Shown in pieces: positions 1 through 8,803 of a stretch of 64,000 bases of DNA. Where the stretch lies: the NCBI RefSeq assembly GCF_008122505.1, contig NZ_VSSB01000001.1, positions 2,092,891 through 2,156,890 on the forward strand, written 5' to 3'. The notes beneath the pieces are model-generated. The model made no database searches, had not been told where the DNA came from, and saw only the letters and a program-made list of their open reading frames with translations. Position numbers and translations under genes: made by a program. The DNA is from Agromyces mariniharenae (GTDB taxonomy: Bacteria > Actinomycetota > Actinomycetes > Actinomycetales > Microbacteriaceae). Each line of letters begins with the position of its first letter. The stretch's first letter is position 1.

Positions 1-463
1 CCCGGTGCAGGCCCGTCATCAGGCCGTCGCGCGGGCCGGGACCGAAGTGCGCGCCGATGTAGAGGCCGGTCGCGATGGCGAGCACCACGATGCCCGCGGG
101 CAGCAGGAGCGCACGCACCCACAGGTCGAGCCCCGGCGGGATGAGCCAGAGGCCGAGGTCGGCGAACGGGCCGACGAGGAGCGCGTTCATGACCGTGCCG
201 AAGCCGGGCTTCTGCCGGATGGGGATCCAGAGCAGCAGCACGACGCCGCTCGTGATGATCGTGATGAGGCCGAAGTTGAGGCCGGTCTGCTTCGCGATGC
301 CCTGCGTCAGCACGTCCCACGGGGCGACGCCGAGCTCGCCGCGCACGATGAGCGCGATGCCGATGCCGTAGAGGAACAGCCCGACGAAGAGCTGTACGAA
401 TCGGCGGACGAGCACGGGCGCGGGATCGGTCGGTCGGCGAAGCATGTCCCAATCCAATTCCAT
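1..463 (-). CDS. yczE: YczE/YitT-type integral membrane protein (3' end outside window)
   Basis: The N-terminal part (about 154 residues) of a membrane protein running leftward off the window. It opens with a short charged segment (MELDWDMLRRPTDP), then hydrophobic segments with the family features VRGELGVAPWDVL and GPGPRDGLMTGL, as in the YczE/YyaS/YitT family. The start is placed at the ATG read from 463; a second in-frame ATG at 445 is possible. The gene diverges from a MocR-type regulator, which is the standard arrangement of YczE proteins with YczR-like regulators and suggests regulation by that neighbour. The transported or sensed compound is not known. Family assignment is sound; function is not established. 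Confidence 0.85.
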   Translation of the reverse strand, partial: MELDWDMLRRPTDPAPVLVRRFVQLFVGLFLYGIGIALIVRGELGVAPWDVLTQGIAKQTGLNFGLITIITSGVVLLLWIPIRQKPGFGTVMNALLVGPFADLGLWLIPPGLDLWVRALLLPAGIVVLAIATGLYIGAHFGPGPRDGLMTGLHR

Positions 464-506
464 GATTGGCCTTCTCGTATAGAGCCAATTCGCGTAAAGT
501 GGCCTT
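449..506. promoter_or_regulatory. Divergent yczE/yczR control region with repeated half-sites
   Basis: The short gap holds AT-richer sequence than its surroundings. CCAAT (449-453) faces ATTGG (465-469) as an inverted repeat. TGGCCTT occurs twice in direct orientation (467-473 and 500-506), and CCAATTC occurs twice (454-460 and 485-491). TAAAGT (495-500), six bases before the ATG at 507, fits a -10 hexamer of a leaderless transcript. MocR regulators typically bind pairs of direct repeats with an inverted half-site, so this is a good candidate operator. The binding assignment is inference. Confidence 0.5.
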
Positions 507-1952
507 ATGGCCGACCTCGCGCTGACCGCGCGTTCCCTCGAGCTCCTCCTCGGCGACTGGCGTGGACCCGGCAGTGCCTACGAGGCGCTCGCCGAGCGCA
601 TCCGCCTGCTCATCGTCGACGGGCGCATCGCCGTGGACACCCGCCTGCCCGCCGAGCGCGACCTCGCCGAGCGGCTCGGGCTGAGCCGCACGACCGTGAC
701 CGCGGCCTACCGGCACCTGCGCGAACAGGGCAACCTGCACAGCGTGCGCGGCTCGGGCAGTGTCGCCCGCCTCACCGGGGCGCCCGCCATCCTCCCCGCG
801 CCGCCCGAGGCCGAGTACATCGACTTCTCCAAGGCCGCGCCGCCCGCGCTGCCGTGGCTGCCCGAGATCGCCCGGCAGGCCGTCGAGGACCTCCCAGCGC
901 ACCTCCTCGACGCCGGCTTCGACCCGATCGGCACGCCCGCGCTGCGGCAGGCGATCGCCGATCGCTACACCGCACGCGGCCTGCCGACGACGCCCGACCA
1001 GATCATGGTCACGATCGGCGCGCAGCACGCCATCGCGCTGCTGTCCCGGGCGCTCATCGGCCGCGGCGACCGCGCGGTCACCGAGGTGCCGATCTACCCG
1101 CACGCCTACGAGGCGCTCCGGGCAGCGGGCGCCCGGCTCGTTCCCGTGCCCGTCTCGCCGCACGACGTCGACGACGACGTCGACGTCCGCGAAGAGACCA
1201 TGGGCCTCGTGCAGGCGATCCGGCACTCGAATCCGGTCATGGCCTACGTGATCCCCGACTTCCAGAACCCGACGGGCCGCACGATGAGCCGAGCCTCGCG
1301 GGCGCGTGTGCTCGACGCTGCCGCCCGCCAGGGCACGGTCGTCGTCGCCGACGAGACCACCGCCGAGCTGTCGATCGACCGGCCCGGCCACTTCCCGCCC
1401 ATGGCCGCCGACGGGCCGGCCGTGCTCATCGGCTCGGTCGGCAAGACCGTCTGGGGCGGGCTGCGCGTCGGCTGGATCCGCGCCGAGCGTCCGCTCATCC
1501 GTCGCCTGCTCGCGGTGCGCTCGCCCGGCGACCTCGGCACGCCCATCCTCGAGCAGCTCATCGTCACGCGGCTCATGCCGCGCATGGACGAGATCCTCGA
1601 ACTGCGGCGCGAGCAGCTGCGCGCCGGCCGCGACCGCCTCGAGGAGCTCGTCGCCCGCCACCTGCCCGAGTGGGAGGTGCCGCACGTCGACGGCGGCATC
1701 GTCACCTGGGTCGGCCTGGGCGCCCCGGTGAGCTCGCAGCTCGCCCTGGCCGCCCGGCGCGAGGGCCTCATCGTCGCGGCCGGGCCGCGGTTCGGCATCG
1801 ACGGCGCGTTCGAGCGCTTCCTGCGCCTGCCCGTCTGCTACTCCCCCGAGACGACGGATGCCGCGGTGCAGGCGCTCGCCCGCGCCTGGCGCTCGCTCGG
1901 GCACGTGCCGGTCGGCGAGCCCGAGCCCGAGCTCCTCGCGTCGGTCGTCTGA
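507..1952 (+). CDS. yczR: MocR-type regulator (GntR wHTH fused to aminotransferase-like domain)
   Basis: The protein has 481 residues. About the first 75 form a GntR winged helix-turn-helix (RLPAERDLAERLGLSRTTV and a wing ending VRGSGS). The rest is a fold-type I aminotransferase-like domain with the PLP-binding lysine in SVGKTVWGGLRVGW (K313). MocR proteins use PLP as an effector rather than for catalysis. Its divergent position to a YczE membrane protein supports a YczR-like role controlling that gene and itself. The start follows a TAAAGT -10-like hexamer by six bases and no Shine-Dalgarno sequence is visible, so the message is probably leaderless. A strong hairpin follows the gene. Confidence 0.9.
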   Translation: MADLALTARSLELLLGDWRGPGSAYEALAERIRLLIVDGRIAVDTRLPAERDLAERLGLSRTTVTAAYRHLREQGNLHSVRGSGSVARLTGAPAILPAPPEAEYIDFSKAAPPALPWLPEIARQAVEDLPAHLLDAGFDPIGTPALRQAIADRYTARGLPTTPDQIMVTIGAQHAIALLSRALIGRGDRAVTEVPIYPHAYEALRAAGARLVPVPVSPHDVDDDVDVREETMGLVQAIRHSNPVMAYVIPDFQNPTGRTMSRASRARVLDAAARQGTVVVADETTAELSIDRPGHFPPMAADGPAVLIGSVGKTVWGGLRVGWIRAERPLIRRLLAVRSPGDLGTPILEQLIVTRLMPRMDEILELRREQLRAGRDRLEELVARHLPEWEVPHVDGGIVTWVGLGAPVSSQLALAARREGLIVAAGPRFGIDGAFERFLRLPVCYSPETTDAAVQALARAWRSLGHVPVGEPEPELLASVV

Positions 1953-2033
1953 CGACCGCCGGCGCCGCCGAGAGCTCACCGATCGACTCCGAGTCGAGCA
2001 CTTCCGAGCCGAATGTCCCTCGGGGCCTGAGAT

Positions 2034-2073
2034 GGTGCGGGGCGGCGGGCGGGTGTCTCCGCCGCCCCGCACC
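2034..2073 (+). terminator. Strong GC hairpin after the MocR gene
   Basis: Perfect 15-bp inverted repeat, GGTGCGGGGCGGCGG (2034-2048) and its complement (2059-2073), with a 10-base loop. It lies about 80 bases after the stop codon. No U-tract follows, which is common for actinobacterial terminators. Confidence 0.7.
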
Positions 2074-2331
2074 TGGCCGCGTTCCAGATCGCGGCCGGGG
2101 CCGCGCGCGTCGGGTCGCTGCGCGGCCTGGGAGGGGTGGGGCCCGGCGCTGGGGGCGGTGCACCGGACTCCACCCGGTCAACGTCGCATCGGGGACCTCC
2201 CGCTGCGGAGCTCGGGGGCCCCGTGCTCGACGGCGGCGTGGCGGAGGACGCGGGGGCGGCGCATCACGTGACGTGCATCGGCGGTCGATCGCGGCATGAC
2301 CCGGTCCTCCTGACTGGCTGGTGGGGATTTC

Positions 2332-2379
2332 GCTCCCGCGCAGGGAGCATGCCCGTCTGCGCCTGCATCAGGGCAGGCG
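2332..2379 (-). terminator. Tandem hairpins after the Pro/Ala-rich gene
   Basis: Read on the minus strand, the first hairpin (2379-2360) has 7-bp CGCCTGC/GCAGGCG arms and a 6-base loop. The second (2348-2332) has 6-bp GCTCCC/GGGAGC arms and a 5-base loop. They begin 13 bases after the stop codon of the leftward gene, a plausible terminator pair. Confidence 0.5.
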
Positions 2380-2392
2380 GAGCGGACCCCGA

Positions 2393-3748
2393 TCAGTCAG
2401 GGGTGGTGTCGGTGCCGAACACCGGCGACGACGGCAGTTCGTCGTCGACCGAGCCGAGCACCAGCGACGCGAGCGCGTCGAGGCCGAACGCGGCGAGCAT
2501 CGCGTCCGAGGTTCCGGATGCCCCGGCCGAGCCGGCACCTGCACCGGATCCACCGGTCCCGGCGCCGCCGCCCGCCGCGGGCGAACCCGACGCGGCCGGG
2601 CCGCTCGGCGTGCCGTCGGCGGGCAGGATCGCGCCCGCAGGGTCGTGGGGAACGTTCGCGTCGGCGGAGGCGCCGGGGTCGCCGACCGCCCAGGCGATCG
2701 GCCCGCTGACGTCCTCGTCGGCCGTCGCTGCGAAGGCCGTCGTCGCGGCCGTCGTCGGCGTCGCGGCCGCCGTCGGCGTCGCGGTCGTGGTCGGCGTCAC
2801 GTCCGTCGTCGACGTCGCGGCCGTCTCGACGAGGCCGGGTGGCACGTCGCCCGTCGTCACCGGGTGGACCGGCAGGGGGTCGACCGCGGGCGCCGCGGGC
2901 ACGTGCGCGACTGTGGGAGGGTCGGCGGGCTTCTGCGCGTGTCCGGGCGGTTCGACCGGCTGCGACGCCGTCGTGTCCTGGGGAGTCGCCGTGCTCGTCG
3001 GGGCGGGAGCGCCGTGCGAGGCCGGCGGGGTGCGGTCGGCGGGCTTGCCCGTCGATGCCGGCTGGGCACCGGGTTGGGGCGCCGTCCCGTCCATGGGCAC
3101 CGAACTGCTCGGCGATGGCGGGGCTGCGTGATCGGCCGGCTTGTCGGCGAGACCGGGCGGGGCGGTCGTGTCGGGTCGGGCCGGCGGAGTCGCCTTCCCC
3201 GCGGCCGGGGTGTCGACTGGTGGGGCGACGGCTCGCCCCTCCGAACCCCGCGGCGTCGGGGACGTGTCGGCGGCGGTGGCGGCGTGCTCCCCGGCGACCG
3301 GGATCGCCTCCTGCCCGGGTTTCGCGGGCAGCGCATGGCCCGCGTCGGGCGGCCCTGACGGGGCGGTCGCGGCAGCGGCCGACGGCGACTCGGGCGCGGC
3401 CGGACCGACGATCGACTGTTGCGCCGGGAGCGGTGCCGCGGGCGCGGGCGGTTCGACCGCGGGCGAAGGCGGTTCGGGCGCTGGCTGTTCGGGCGAGGGC
3501 GGTTCGACCTCGGGCGCGGGCGTGGGCGGTTCGGTCGCGGGCGCTTCGACCTCGGGCGCGGGCGCTTCGACCTCGGGCGTGGCCGCGGTCGCGGCATCCG
3601 TCGCGGCATCGGGCGGAGCCTCCTCGGCCGATGCCGCATACGCGGAGGAGAACAGGCTGAACGCGAGCCAGATCGCAGCGGCGATGACCCCCAGCAGGGC
3701 GAGGCGGAGCCACGGCATCGGCCGCGCGGCATCCGCTGTGGTCATCAT
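2393..3748 (-). CDS. Secreted or membrane-anchored Pro/Ala/Thr-rich protein of unknown function
   Basis: 451 residues. The N-terminus (MMTTADAARPMPWLRL...) leads into one hydrophobic segment at about residues 10-32, followed by SAYAASAEEA, so it is a signal peptide or a signal anchor. The rest is low complexity, rich in P, A, E and T, with PEVEAPAPEVEAPA-type repeats near the start and a Gly/Ala/Ser stretch near the end (SPAAGGGAGTGGSGAGAG). No folded domain is recognised. The start is the ATG at 3748, because GGGGGG lies seven bases upstream; a GTG at 3766 is in frame but has no such site. Likely a surface or cell-wall spacer; function unknown. Confidence 0.6.
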   Translation of the reverse strand: MMTTADAARPMPWLRLALLGVIAAAIWLAFSLFSSAYAASAEEAPPDAATDAATAATPEVEAPAPEVEAPATEPPTPAPEVEPPSPEQPAPEPPSPAVEPPAPAAPLPAQQSIVGPAAPESPSAAAATAPSGPPDAGHALPAKPGQEAIPVAGEHAATAADTSPTPRGSEGRAVAPPVDTPAAGKATPPARPDTTAPPGLADKPADHAAPPSPSSSVPMDGTAPQPGAQPASTGKPADRTPPASHGAPAPTSTATPQDTTASQPVEPPGHAQKPADPPTVAHVPAAPAVDPLPVHPVTTGDVPPGLVETAATSTTDVTPTTTATPTAAATPTTAATTAFAATADEDVSGPIAWAVGDPGASADANVPHDPAGAILPADGTPSGPAASGSPAAGGGAGTGGSGAGAGSAGASGTSDAMLAAFGLDALASLVLGSVDDELPSSPVFGTDTTPD

Positions 3749-3846
3749 GCTCACCCCCCGTTGCACTTCGACGGTACTCCCGGTGGGCGAGCGTGGTCCA
3801 GCGTCGGACGGGCGGGATTCCCAGCATCCCGTGACATTCCCGCGAT

Positions 3847-3873
3847 CATGCCCCTGCGAGAATCAGGGGCATG
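3847..3873 (+). promoter_or_regulatory. Inverted repeat covering the RND transporter start codon
   Basis: CATGCCCCT (3847-3855) and AGGGGCATG (3865-3873) are perfect 9-bp arms with a 9-base spacer. The right arm includes the ATG at 3871 and the only SD-like bases. It could be a repressor operator, or a hairpin hiding the start codon in a longer message. GAGAAT (3858-3863), seven bases before the ATG, could instead be a -10 element of a leaderless transcript. Confidence 0.45.
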
Positions 3874-6800
3874 CACCTGCTTGCCGCGCTCAGCATGAAG
3901 AACCGCGCGCTCATCGCCCTCGTGACCGTGGTCGTCGCCATCTTCGGCGGCATCGCGCTGACGAACCTCAAGCAGGAGCTCGCCCCGTCGATCGAGTTCC
4001 CCCAGCTGTCGATCGTGACGTCGTACCCCGGCGCCTCGCCCGATGTCGTCAACACGGATGTGTCGACGCCGATCGAGACCGCGATCCAGGGCATCACCGG
4101 GCTCGAGTCCACCTCGACCACGAGCTCGACGGGCCTCTCCCGCGTCACCGCGAGCTTCACCTACGGCACCGACCTCGCGTTCGCCGAGCAGAAGCTGCTC
4201 TCGGCGGTGAACCGCATCGCGAACCAGCTGCCCGAGGACGTCGACCCGCGGGTGCTCGCCCTGAGCCTCGACGACTTCCCGGTCATCGTCGTGGCCGTGA
4301 CCGGCGCCGACGACGTCAGCGCGCTCTCCGATGAGATCACGCGCACCACGCTCGGCGAGATCAACGACCTCGACGGCGTGCGCGAGGCGACGCTCATCGG
4401 CGACGTCGGGCAGCGCGTCACGATCACGCCCGATCCCGCCGCGCTCGCTGCGCGGGGGCTGACCCAGCAGGCGATCCGCGACGCGCTGACGCAGAACGGC
4501 CTCCTCGTGCCCGCCGGCACGATCACCGAGGACGACACGACGTTCGCCGTGCAGACCGGCCAGGTGCTCGCCGACGTCGACGACATCGCCGCGCTGCCGG
4601 TGCTCGGCACCCCGGGTGCCCCGGGGCCGGCGACGACCATCGACGACGTGGCATCCGTGGAGCTCACCGACAACCCGGTCACGAGCATCTCGCGCGTCAA
4701 CGGCGAACCCGCGCTCTCGATCTCCGTCACGAAGCTGCCCGCGGCCAACACGGTCGACGTGTCGAACGAGGTGCGCGCGATCCTGCCCGACCTCGAGTCG
4801 TCGCTCGACACGACGAACCCCGGCGCGACGTTCACCGTCGTCTTCGACCAGGCGCCCTACATCCAGCAGTCGATCGAGTCGCTCGCGACCGAGGGGCTGC
4901 TCGGCCTGCTCTTCGCGGTGCTCGTGATCCTCGTGTTCCTGCTGTCGATCCGCGCGACGCTCGTGACCGCGATCTCGATCCCGACCTCGGTGCTCATCAC
5001 GTTCATCGGGCTGCAGGCCGCCGATTACACGCTGAACATCCTCACGCTCGGCGCGCTCACGATCGCCATCGGCCGAGTGGTCGACGACTCGATCGTCGTG
5101 ATCGAGAACATCAAGCGCCACCTCGTCGAGGGCGTCGACAAGGCCACGACGATCGTGCACGCCGTGCGCGAGGTCGCCGGCGCGATCACGGCATCGACGA
5201 TCACGACGGTCGCGGTGTTCCTGCCGATCGCCCTCGTCGAGGGCGTCACGGGCGAGCTGTTTCGGCCGTTCTCGCTGACGATCACGATCGCGCTCCTCGC
5301 GTCGCTGCTCGTGTCGCTCACGATCGTCCCCGTGCTCGCCTACTGGTTCCTGAAGCCCGCGAAGCTCCACAAGCACGACGACGTGGGGGAGGCCGCGGCG
5401 GCGGCGTTCGTCGACGAGTCGGGCCCCGCGGCATCCGTCGACGAGCTCGAGCACCCGTCGCGCCTGCAGCGCGGCTACCTGCCGATCATCGAGTGGACGC
5501 TGCGGCACGGCGTCGTCACGCTCGTGATCGCCGGCCTCGTGCTCGTCGGCACGCTCGCGCTCACGCCGTTCATGAAGACGAACTTCCTCGGGTCGTCGGG
5601 CCAGAACACGTTCCAGGTCACGCAGGAGCTGCCCGTCGGCACGAGCCTCGAGGCGATGGACGAGGCATCGAAGCCCGTCGAGCGCACGCTGCTCGACGTC
5701 GAGGGCGTCGAGACGGTGCAGACCTCGATCGGCTCGGGCGGTCGCGGCCTCGCCGCCGTGCTCGGCGGCGGGAGCGGCGCCACCATCACGTACTCCGTCA
5801 CGACCGACGAGAACGCCGACCAGGAGGCGCTGCAGGACGAGGTGCGCACCGAGCTCGACGACCTCGGTGACGGCATCGGCGAGATCACCCTCGCCGCATC
5901 GAGCGGCTTCGGCGCCTCGAACGACATCGAGGTCGACGTCACGGCGTCGAACGCGGAGGACCTGGCGGCCGCGACCGATGCGGTGCAGTCCGAGGTCGAG
6001 GACCTGGATTCGGTGTCGCAGGTGAGCTCGAACCTGTCGGAGTCGCGCGAGTACATCGCGGTCGAGGTCGATCGAGCGGATGCCGCGGCCGCCGGCTACT
6101 CGGAGGTCGCCCTCGGCGGCTTCGTCTCGGCCGCCATGCAGCCGCAGTCGGCGGGCTCGATCGTGATCGATGAGAAGACGCTCACGATCTACCTCGCGAG
6201 CGAGGACCCGCCCGCGACGGTCGAGGAGCTCTCGGCCCTCGAGGTGCCCACGCGGACGGGCCCGGTGCCGCTCGACACGCTCGCCACGGTCGAGGAGGTC
6301 GACGGCCCGTCGTCGGTCACGACCGTGCAGGGCCTCCGCAGCGCGACGGTGTCGGCGACCCCGAACAGCAACGACCTCGGCACTGCGAGCGCCGAGGTGT
6401 CGGCGGCCGTCGACCGCGCCGACCTGCCCGCGGGCGCCAGTGCCTCCATCGGCGGCGTCACGGCCGACCAGCAGGAGTCGTTCTCGCAGCTGGGCCTCGC
6501 CCTGCTTGCGGCGATCCTCATCGTCTACATCGTGATGGTGGCGACGTTCCGCTCGCTCCTGCAGCCGCTGCTGCTGCTCGTCTCGGTGCCGTTCGCGGCC
6601 ACGGGCGCGATCGCGCTGCAGGTCATCACGGGCATCCCGCTCGGCGTCGCGTCGCTCGTCGGCGTGCTCATGCTCATCGGCATCGTGGTGACGAACGCGA
6701 TCGTGCTCGTCGACCTCGTGAACCAGTACCGCGACCGCGGCCGCAACGTGCGCGACGCGCTGCTGCACGGCGCGTCCCGCCGACTCCGGCCGATCCTCAT

Positions 6801-7050
6801 GACCGCACTCGCGACGATCTTCGCGCTGCTGCCCATGGCGATCGGGCTCACCGGCCACAGCGGCTTCATCTCGCAGCCGCTCGCCCTCGTGGTGATCGGC
6901 GGCCTGGTGTCGTCGACGGCCCTCACGCTCATCGTGCTGCCCGTGCTCTACGACCTCGTCGAAGGCGGCCGCGAGCGTCGCCGGGAGCGGAAGGCGGCGA
7001 CGGCGGAGGGCGCCGCGGCGGCGAGGGAGCCGGAGCCGGTCGTCGAGTAG
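3871..7050 (+). CDS. RND-family efflux transporter (HAE1/AcrB-like)
   Basis: 1059 residues, the usual length of a single-chain RND pump. It has an N-terminal membrane helix, a first large extracytoplasmic loop (about residues 35-340), helices with the RND motif GRVVDDSIVVIE, a second large loop, and a C-terminal helix bundle including GVASLVGVLMLIGIV. The protein most resembles proton-driven exporters of drugs or lipids such as the Gram-positive SwrC/YerP group. No membrane-fusion protein or outer-membrane factor lies beside it, as expected for a monoderm. The substrate cannot be read from sequence. Its stop codon sits inside a palindrome shared with the convergent sigma factor gene. Confidence 0.9.
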   Translation: MHLLAALSMKNRALIALVTVVVAIFGGIALTNLKQELAPSIEFPQLSIVTSYPGASPDVVNTDVSTPIETAIQGITGLESTSTTSSTGLSRVTASFTYGTDLAFAEQKLLSAVNRIANQLPEDVDPRVLALSLDDFPVIVVAVTGADDVSALSDEITRTTLGEINDLDGVREATLIGDVGQRVTITPDPAALAARGLTQQAIRDALTQNGLLVPAGTITEDDTTFAVQTGQVLADVDDIAALPVLGTPGAPGPATTIDDVASVELTDNPVTSISRVNGEPALSISVTKLPAANTVDVSNEVRAILPDLESSLDTTNPGATFTVVFDQAPYIQQSIESLATEGLLGLLFAVLVILVFLLSIRATLVTAISIPTSVLITFIGLQAADYTLNILTLGALTIAIGRVVDDSIVVIENIKRHLVEGVDKATTIVHAVREVAGAITASTITTVAVFLPIALVEGVTGELFRPFSLTITIALLASLLVSLTIVPVLAYWFLKPAKLHKHDDVGEAAAAAFVDESGPAASVDELEHPSRLQRGYLPIIEWTLRHGVVTLVIAGLVLVGTLALTPFMKTNFLGSSGQNTFQVTQELPVGTSLEAMDEASKPVERTLLDVEGVETVQTSIGSGGRGLAAVLGGGSGATITYSVTTDENADQEALQDEVRTELDDLGDGIGEITLAASSGFGASNDIEVDVTASNAEDLAAATDAVQSEVEDLDSVSQVSSNLSESREYIAVEVDRADAAAAGYSEVALGGFVSAAMQPQSAGSIVIDEKTLTIYLASEDPPATVEELSALEVPTRTGPVPLDTLATVEEVDGPSSVTTVQGLRSATVSATPNSNDLGTASAEVSAAVDRADLPAGASASIGGVTADQQESFSQLGLALLAAILIVYIVMVATFRSLLQPLLLLVSVPFAATGAIALQVITGIPLGVASLVGVLMLIGIVVTNAIVLVDLVNQYRDRGRNVRDALLHGASRRLRPILMTALATIFALLPMAIGLTGHSGFISQPLALVVIGGLVSSTALTLIVLPVLYDLVEGGRERRRERKAATAEGAAAAREPEPVVE

Positions 7051-7066
7051 CCGAGCGCTACTCGAC
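7042..7066. terminator. Shared palindrome containing both convergent stop codons
   Basis: GTCGAGTAGC (7042-7051) and GCTACTCGAC (7057-7066) pair perfectly over 10 bp with a 5-base loop. The TAG of the RND gene (7048-7050) and the TAG of the sigma gene (7058-7060 on the minus strand) lie in opposite arms. Probably a bidirectional terminator. The arm sequence matches the terminal motif of the TCGAGTAGCG repeat family found elsewhere in the window. Confidence 0.6.
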
Positions 7067-8371
7067 CGCCCGACCGAGCCCCGCCGCCTTCGCGAGCAGT
7101 GCGGCGCGCTCGCGCTCGTTGCCCGTGAGCCGCGCCGCGCTCTCGAGCTCGCCGCGGGCCTCCTCGTTGCGGCCGAGCCGCGCGAGCAGTTCGCCGCGCA
7201 CGGCGGGCAGCCCGGCGTAGCCGGCGAGCCGCCCCGAGCGCTCGAGGTCGTCCACGAGGCGCAGCGCGCTCGCCGGACCGGTGGACATCGCCACGGCGAC
7301 CGCACGGTTGAGCTCCACGACGGGCGACGGTGCGATGCGTCCGAGCGCCTCGTAGAGCACCACGATGCGGGCCCAGTCGGTGTCCTCGGCGGTCGGCGCC
7401 ACCGCGTGGCACTCGGCGATGGCGGCCTGCAGCCCGTACGACGCTCGGCCGCGCCCGATGCGGTCGGCGCGCGCGAGCGCGGCGCGTCCACGCTCGATCT
7501 GGGCGCGGTCCCAGCGGCTGCGGTCCTGCTCGTCGAGGGGGATCGGCGTGCCGTCGCGCGCCACGCGCGTGGCGAACCGCGCCGCGTGGAACTCCATGAG
7601 CGCCACCAGCGACTGCGCCTCGGGCTCCCGCGGCATGAGGCCGGCGACCATACGGGCGAGGCGGAGGGCCTCGGCCGAGACATCCGGTCGCACCCACTGG
7701 TCGCCGGCCGCGGGCAGGTAGCCCTCGTTGAAGATCAGGTAGAGCACGCTGAGCACCGAGCCGAGGCGCTCGGCGTAGTCCTGCGGCTCGGGCACCTCGA
7801 ACGGCACGTTGGCCGCGGCGAGGGTCTTCTTCGCCCGCACGATGCGCTGCTGGATCGTCGCGACCGGCACGAGGAATGCCCGGGCGATCTCCTCGGAGCT
7901 GAGGCCGCCGACGATCCGCAGCGTGAGCGCGATCTGCGCCTCCCGCGAGAGCACGGGGTGGCACGCGACGAACACGAGGCGCAGCACGTCGTCGTCGATG
8001 GTGTCGGGGTCCCAGAAGGTGCCGGATGCCGTGCGCTCCTCCTCCTCGAGGTCGCGGGCCATCGCGGCGTACCGCTCGTCGAGCCGCTCGCGACGCCGCC
8101 AGCCGTCGATCGCGCGGCGCTTCGCGACCGCCGTGAGCCAGGCGCCGCCGTTGCGCGGCACGCCCTCGACCGGCCACTGCCTGAGCGCCTCGAGCATCGC
8201 CTCCTGGGCGAGGTCCTCGGCCTGGCCGACGTCGCCGACGAAGCGCGTCAGCGTCGCGATGATGCGCGCGGACTCGATTCGCCACACCGCGGCGAGGGCG
8301 CGCCGGGCACGGTCGACGTCGGCGTCATCCGCCGGGACGACCGCGCCCGCGGCATCCGTCACGTCGGACAT
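7058..8371 (-). CDS. ECF42-type RNA polymerase sigma factor
   Basis: 437 residues, much longer than ordinary ECF sigma factors. An N-terminal region 2/4 pair (WRIESARIIATLTRFVGDVGQAEDLAQEA; region 4 around LSSEEIARAFLVPVATIQQRI) is followed by a long C-terminal extension containing NEGYLP and the conserved block around DWARIVVLYEALGRIAPSP. This is the ECF42 architecture. These factors lack a classic anti-sigma and are coupled to DGPF proteins, and a DGPF gene lies immediately upstream: its TGA directly abuts this ATG. The conserved partner supports co-transcription and a joint role, whose signal remains unknown. Confidence 0.93.
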   Translation of the reverse strand: MSDVTDAAGAVVPADDADVDRARRALAAVWRIESARIIATLTRFVGDVGQAEDLAQEAMLEALRQWPVEGVPRNGGAWLTAVAKRRAIDGWRRRERLDERYAAMARDLEEEERTASGTFWDPDTIDDDVLRLVFVACHPVLSREAQIALTLRIVGGLSSEEIARAFLVPVATIQQRIVRAKKTLAAANVPFEVPEPQDYAERLGSVLSVLYLIFNEGYLPAAGDQWVRPDVSAEALRLARMVAGLMPREPEAQSLVALMEFHAARFATRVARDGTPIPLDEQDRSRWDRAQIERGRAALARADRIGRGRASYGLQAAIAECHAVAPTAEDTDWARIVVLYEALGRIAPSPVVELNRAVAVAMSTGPASALRLVDDLERSGRLAGYAGLPAVRGELLARLGRNEEARGELESAARLTGNERERAALLAKAAGLGRAVE

Positions 8372-8803
8372 TCAGCTCGACGATCCGAGTCGGCCCTCGG
8401 CGTCGGCACGCCACTGGGCCTCCTTCTGGATCCACTCGTTGTCCTGCGGGAAGTCCTCGAGCTCGTTCACTCGTCGCACCTCGAGCTTCGTCCCGGGCCC
8501 GAGCGGGCAGCGCTTGGCCCACTCGATGGCCTCCTCCTTGCTCGAGACGCCGATGATCCAGAACCCGTTGAACAGCTCCTTCGCCTCGGCGTACGGGCCG
8601 TCGGTGACGACTGGCGGTGTCGCGTCGAAGTCGACGACGAACCCCTCCTCGACCGGCGCGAGGCCCTCGCCGGCGAGCAGCACGCCGGCCTTGATGAGCG
8701 ACTCGTTGTAGCGACCCATCGCCGCGATGATCTCCTCGAAGTCGAGGTCCTTCGAGGCCTCGATGGCCTCCTCGGAGTCCCGCATGATCAGCATGTACTT
8801 CAT
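8372..8803 (-). CDS. YciI/DGPF-family protein, ECF42 partner
   Basis: 143 residues, one YCII-related domain: MKYMLIMRD at the N-terminus and the DGPF-like signature TDGPYAEAKELFNGFWII (here DGPY). Such proteins are almost always encoded next to ECF42 sigma factors, as here, and are thought to take part in sensing or in a linked reaction; the biochemical role is unproven. GGAG lies eight or nine bases before the ATG. It is the first gene of a two-gene operon with the sigma factor. Confidence 0.9.
   Translation of the reverse strand: MKYMLIMRDSEEAIEASKDLDFEEIIAAMGRYNESLIKAGVLLAGEGLAPVEEGFVVDFDATPPVVTDGPYAEAKELFNGFWIIGVSSKEEAIEWAKRCPLGPGTKLEVRRVNELEDFPQDNEWIQKEAQWRADAEGRLGSSS

Larger units (their letters stand above)
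1953..2392. other. 440-bp intergenic region between convergent genes
   Basis: The region separates the MocR gene from the convergent Pro/Ala-rich gene. It contains the terminator hairpin at 2034-2073 and two smaller hairpins near its right end. I see no ribosome binding site, conserved protein or RNA gene in the remainder (about 2074-2331). Confidence 0.6.

Noticed and set aside
3751..7683. Very long open frame on the minus strand opposite the RND gene
   Set aside because: Low-complexity Arg/Asp/His-rich translation, no start signal, and fully explained by the high-GC codon pattern of the real gene.
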